From CAIWHR01 sp039915505 (GTDB taxonomy: Bacteria > Pseudomonadota > Gammaproteobacteria > Burkholderiales > Casimicrobiaceae): a stretch of 31,812 nt of DNA. Location of the stretch: assembly GCA_039915505.1 (NCBI GenBank), contig JBDSND010000169.1, forward strand, positions 1 through 31,812. The letters run 5' to 3'. Made by a program: the position numbers and the translations under genes. Shown piece after piece: positions 30,555 to 31,812 of this stretch. The notes beneath the pieces are model-generated. The model was not told where the DNA came from. It was given only the letters and a program-made list of their open reading frames with translations, and made no database searches. Position 1 is the first letter of the stretch, and every line of letters starts with the position of its first letter.

Positions 30555-30921
30555 CGAAAGCTCCTTTCGTTTTACTACCCAGTGATATCGAACGGCCCGT
30601 CGGGCCGCCTTCCGGCGTCGGCCCGAAATAGCGGCCGGCGATTACTGTATACGAAGTCGGCCCAAGCCGGATTCACCTTACACCTCTGGATTTGCGTCGG
30701 GCGGATGTGATGGTGGGGCATCGCTAATCGCAAAATCCACGCGTCGGTAATAGCTACGCGTTTTCAAACCCATCGCTTGTACGCAAGCCGCCGAAACGGG
30801 CGCCGCGCCGGTCCGGCGGAACTGTCCCTCAGGAGGTGGCCCGGGCACGTCGCCAGAACCCGGTTCGGCGACTCGCGGCACCCCAGGCCTGACAGTTTCC
30901 GGGTGCGCTCGCGACTAAAAC
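30555..30921. other. divergent intergenic region
   Basis: 367 bases between the divergent MXKDX and DUF3179 genes. It contains the promoter candidate at 30655-30682 and a short palindrome (CGGCCC-GTC-GGGCCG, 30593-30607) in the MXKDX leader. No gene is supported. Confidence 0.5.
30655..30682 (-). promoter_or_regulatory. ECF-type promoter candidate for the MXKDX gene
   Basis: On the minus strand: TGTAAGG from 30682, with 16 bases between TGTAAG and CCGACT (30660-30655). This has the same two elements and spacing as ahead of the Cys-repeat gene at 21559. It lies about 100 bases upstream of the ATG at 30554. Confidence 0.5.
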
Positions 30922-31812
30922 ATGATGAAACCTTCTGCCGCCGTTCGTGCGTGGCTATTGGCTTGGGGCATCGGACTTGCCGGCGCCACCGACGCCCAGA
31001 TGATCAATGGCTTCGATCTGCACGGGGCGTTGGTGCCTCCAGACCAAATACTCTCCGGCGGACCTTCGAAGGACGGCATCCCGGCGATCGATCATCCGCG
31101 GTTTGTGCCCGGCGACGCGGCCAAGCTAGCTCCTGGCGACCGGATCCTCGGCGTCGTTCGCAGTGGCATTGCCAAGGCTTACCCGGTCCGAATCCTGAAC
31201 TGGCACGAGATCGTCAACGACCGCTTCGGTGACGAGCCGATCGCGGTCACGTATTGCCCGTTATGCGGCACCGGCGTGGCCTACCGCGGTCGTGCCGGCG
31301 GCATCGATACCACCTTTGGAGTTTCAGGGCTGCTCTACAACAGCGATGTGCTGCTGTATGACAGGACCAGCGAGTCGCTTTGGTCGCAGATCCTCGCGCA
31401 GGCGATCTCCGGACCACTCAAGGGGCAAAAGCTTACCCCCGTCGCCATGACCCACACCTCATGGTCGGACTGGAGGATGCGCCACCCCGGCACCCTGGTA
31501 CTTACCACCGACACCGGCTACGTGCGCGACTATAGCCGCGATCCCTACCAAGGCTACGAATCGAGTCCGAACGTCATCTTTCCCGTCGCTTCTACCGACG
31601 AGCGATTCCCGCCGAAGGAAACCGTGCTCGGACTGATCGTGAGCGGTACGCGTAAGGCCTATGCGTTCAGCGAACTGAGCAGGGCACTGGGCGACAAGAC
31701 CCGCGGCGTGATCGTCGACCGCATGGGTGATACTGCCCTGACGATCCGCTTCGATCGCGAGCACCGGACGGCGCAGGCGTTCGACCGCGACGGGCGGGAG
31801 ATACCTGGTATC
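30922..31812 (+). CDS. exported DUF3179 protein (runs off the window)
   Basis: Open from the ATG at 30922 (or 30925) to the end: 297 codons with no stop, so the C-terminus is missing. A short hydrophobic leader (AWLLAWGIGLAGATDAQ) is followed by the DUF3179 core: ILGVVRSGIAKAYPVRILNWHEIVND, AVTYCPLCGTGVAYRG, FGVSGLLYNSDVLLYDRTSESLWSQ, and WRMRHPGTLVL. The CPLCGT pair is the family hallmark and could bind metal or form a disulfide. The function is unknown. It is divergent from the MXKDX gene and probably the last visible member of the exported Cys/Met-rich set. Confidence 0.85.
   Translation, partial: MMKPSAAVRAWLLAWGIGLAGATDAQMINGFDLHGALVPPDQILSGGPSKDGIPAIDHPRFVPGDAAKLAPGDRILGVVRSGIAKAYPVRILNWHEIVNDRFGDEPIAVTYCPLCGTGVAYRGRAGGIDTTFGVSGLLYNSDVLLYDRTSESLWSQILAQAISGPLKGQKLTPVAMTHTSWSDWRMRHPGTLVLTTDTGYVRDYSRDPYQGYESSPNVIFPVASTDERFPPKETVLGLIVSGTRKAYAFSELSRALGDKTRGVIVDRMGDTALTIRFDREHRTAQAFDRDGREIPGI

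Noticed and set aside
21559..31812. MNIO (DUF692), DUF2282 bufferin or msrP/yedYZ genes expected beside such peptides
   Set aside because: I looked for their characteristic motifs and found none in the window, so the bufferin and MrpX comparisons are by analogy only.

Overview
The window is GC-rich, dense bacterial DNA with no rRNA, tRNA, CRISPR array or intact transposase that I can see. Several features point to a betaproteobacterium (Burkholderiales/Rhodocyclales-like), an inference from gene content only: a Ralstonia-type NirK-cytochrome fusion, TRAP and ABC_sub_bind solute receptors, an MXKDX repeat protein, and ECF sigma/DUF3379 pairs.

Layout. (1) 265-935: a VapBC-like toxin-antitoxin pair whose toxin looks degraded. 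(2) 1083-6173, minus strand: an operon of inositol-monophosphatase-like enzyme, solute receptor, fused permease and ATPase of the FbpABC/AfuABC type. (3) 6395-12973: an accessory-looking block with broken gene stubs, a copper-exporting P-type ATPase (copA), a three-domain copper nitrite reductase (nirK), nirV and a SCO copper chaperone. Copies of a GGGTCAGA-type repeat lie at both edges, and a dead isocitrate/isopropylmalate-dehydrogenase-like fragment lies at the right edge. (4) 12999-17129: type II dehydroquinase plus a DctMQP TRAP transporter on the minus strand, with a divergent GntR regulator and a palindromic operator candidate between them. (5) 17412-21387, minus strand: an epoxide-hydrolase-like enzyme, an Mrr-like membrane nuclease, a RimK-like ATP-grasp ligase and an ABC_sub_bind receptor. 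These look like single genes.

(6) 21559-31812 is the most interesting region. It encodes a cysteine-repeat protein (11 NPCAA units), a histidine-rich DUF6969-like protein, a cupredoxin-like Cys protein, a DUF302 protein, a DsrE-like exported protein, two ECF sigma factors, a ZAS/DUF3379 anti-sigma factor, a cytochrome c flanked on both sides by NPCAAK repeats, a YeeE/TsuA-type thiosulfate transporter, DUF547, a methionine-rich MXKDX peptide and DUF3179. A shared promoter-like element, TGTAAG-N16-C(C)G(A/T)C, lies upstream of the Cys-repeat gene, the dsrE-like gene and the MXKDX gene. A weaker match lies upstream of the first sigma gene, and another lies inside it. I read the region as one ECF-controlled periplasmic thiol/methionine/copper (or oxidant) buffering system. 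Its Cys-repeat branch appears undescribed. That is inference from architecture and promoters, not from any assay.

Start codons were chosen by Shine-Dalgarno match, signal peptide or overlap. Family names are from recognition of the sequences, not from a search.
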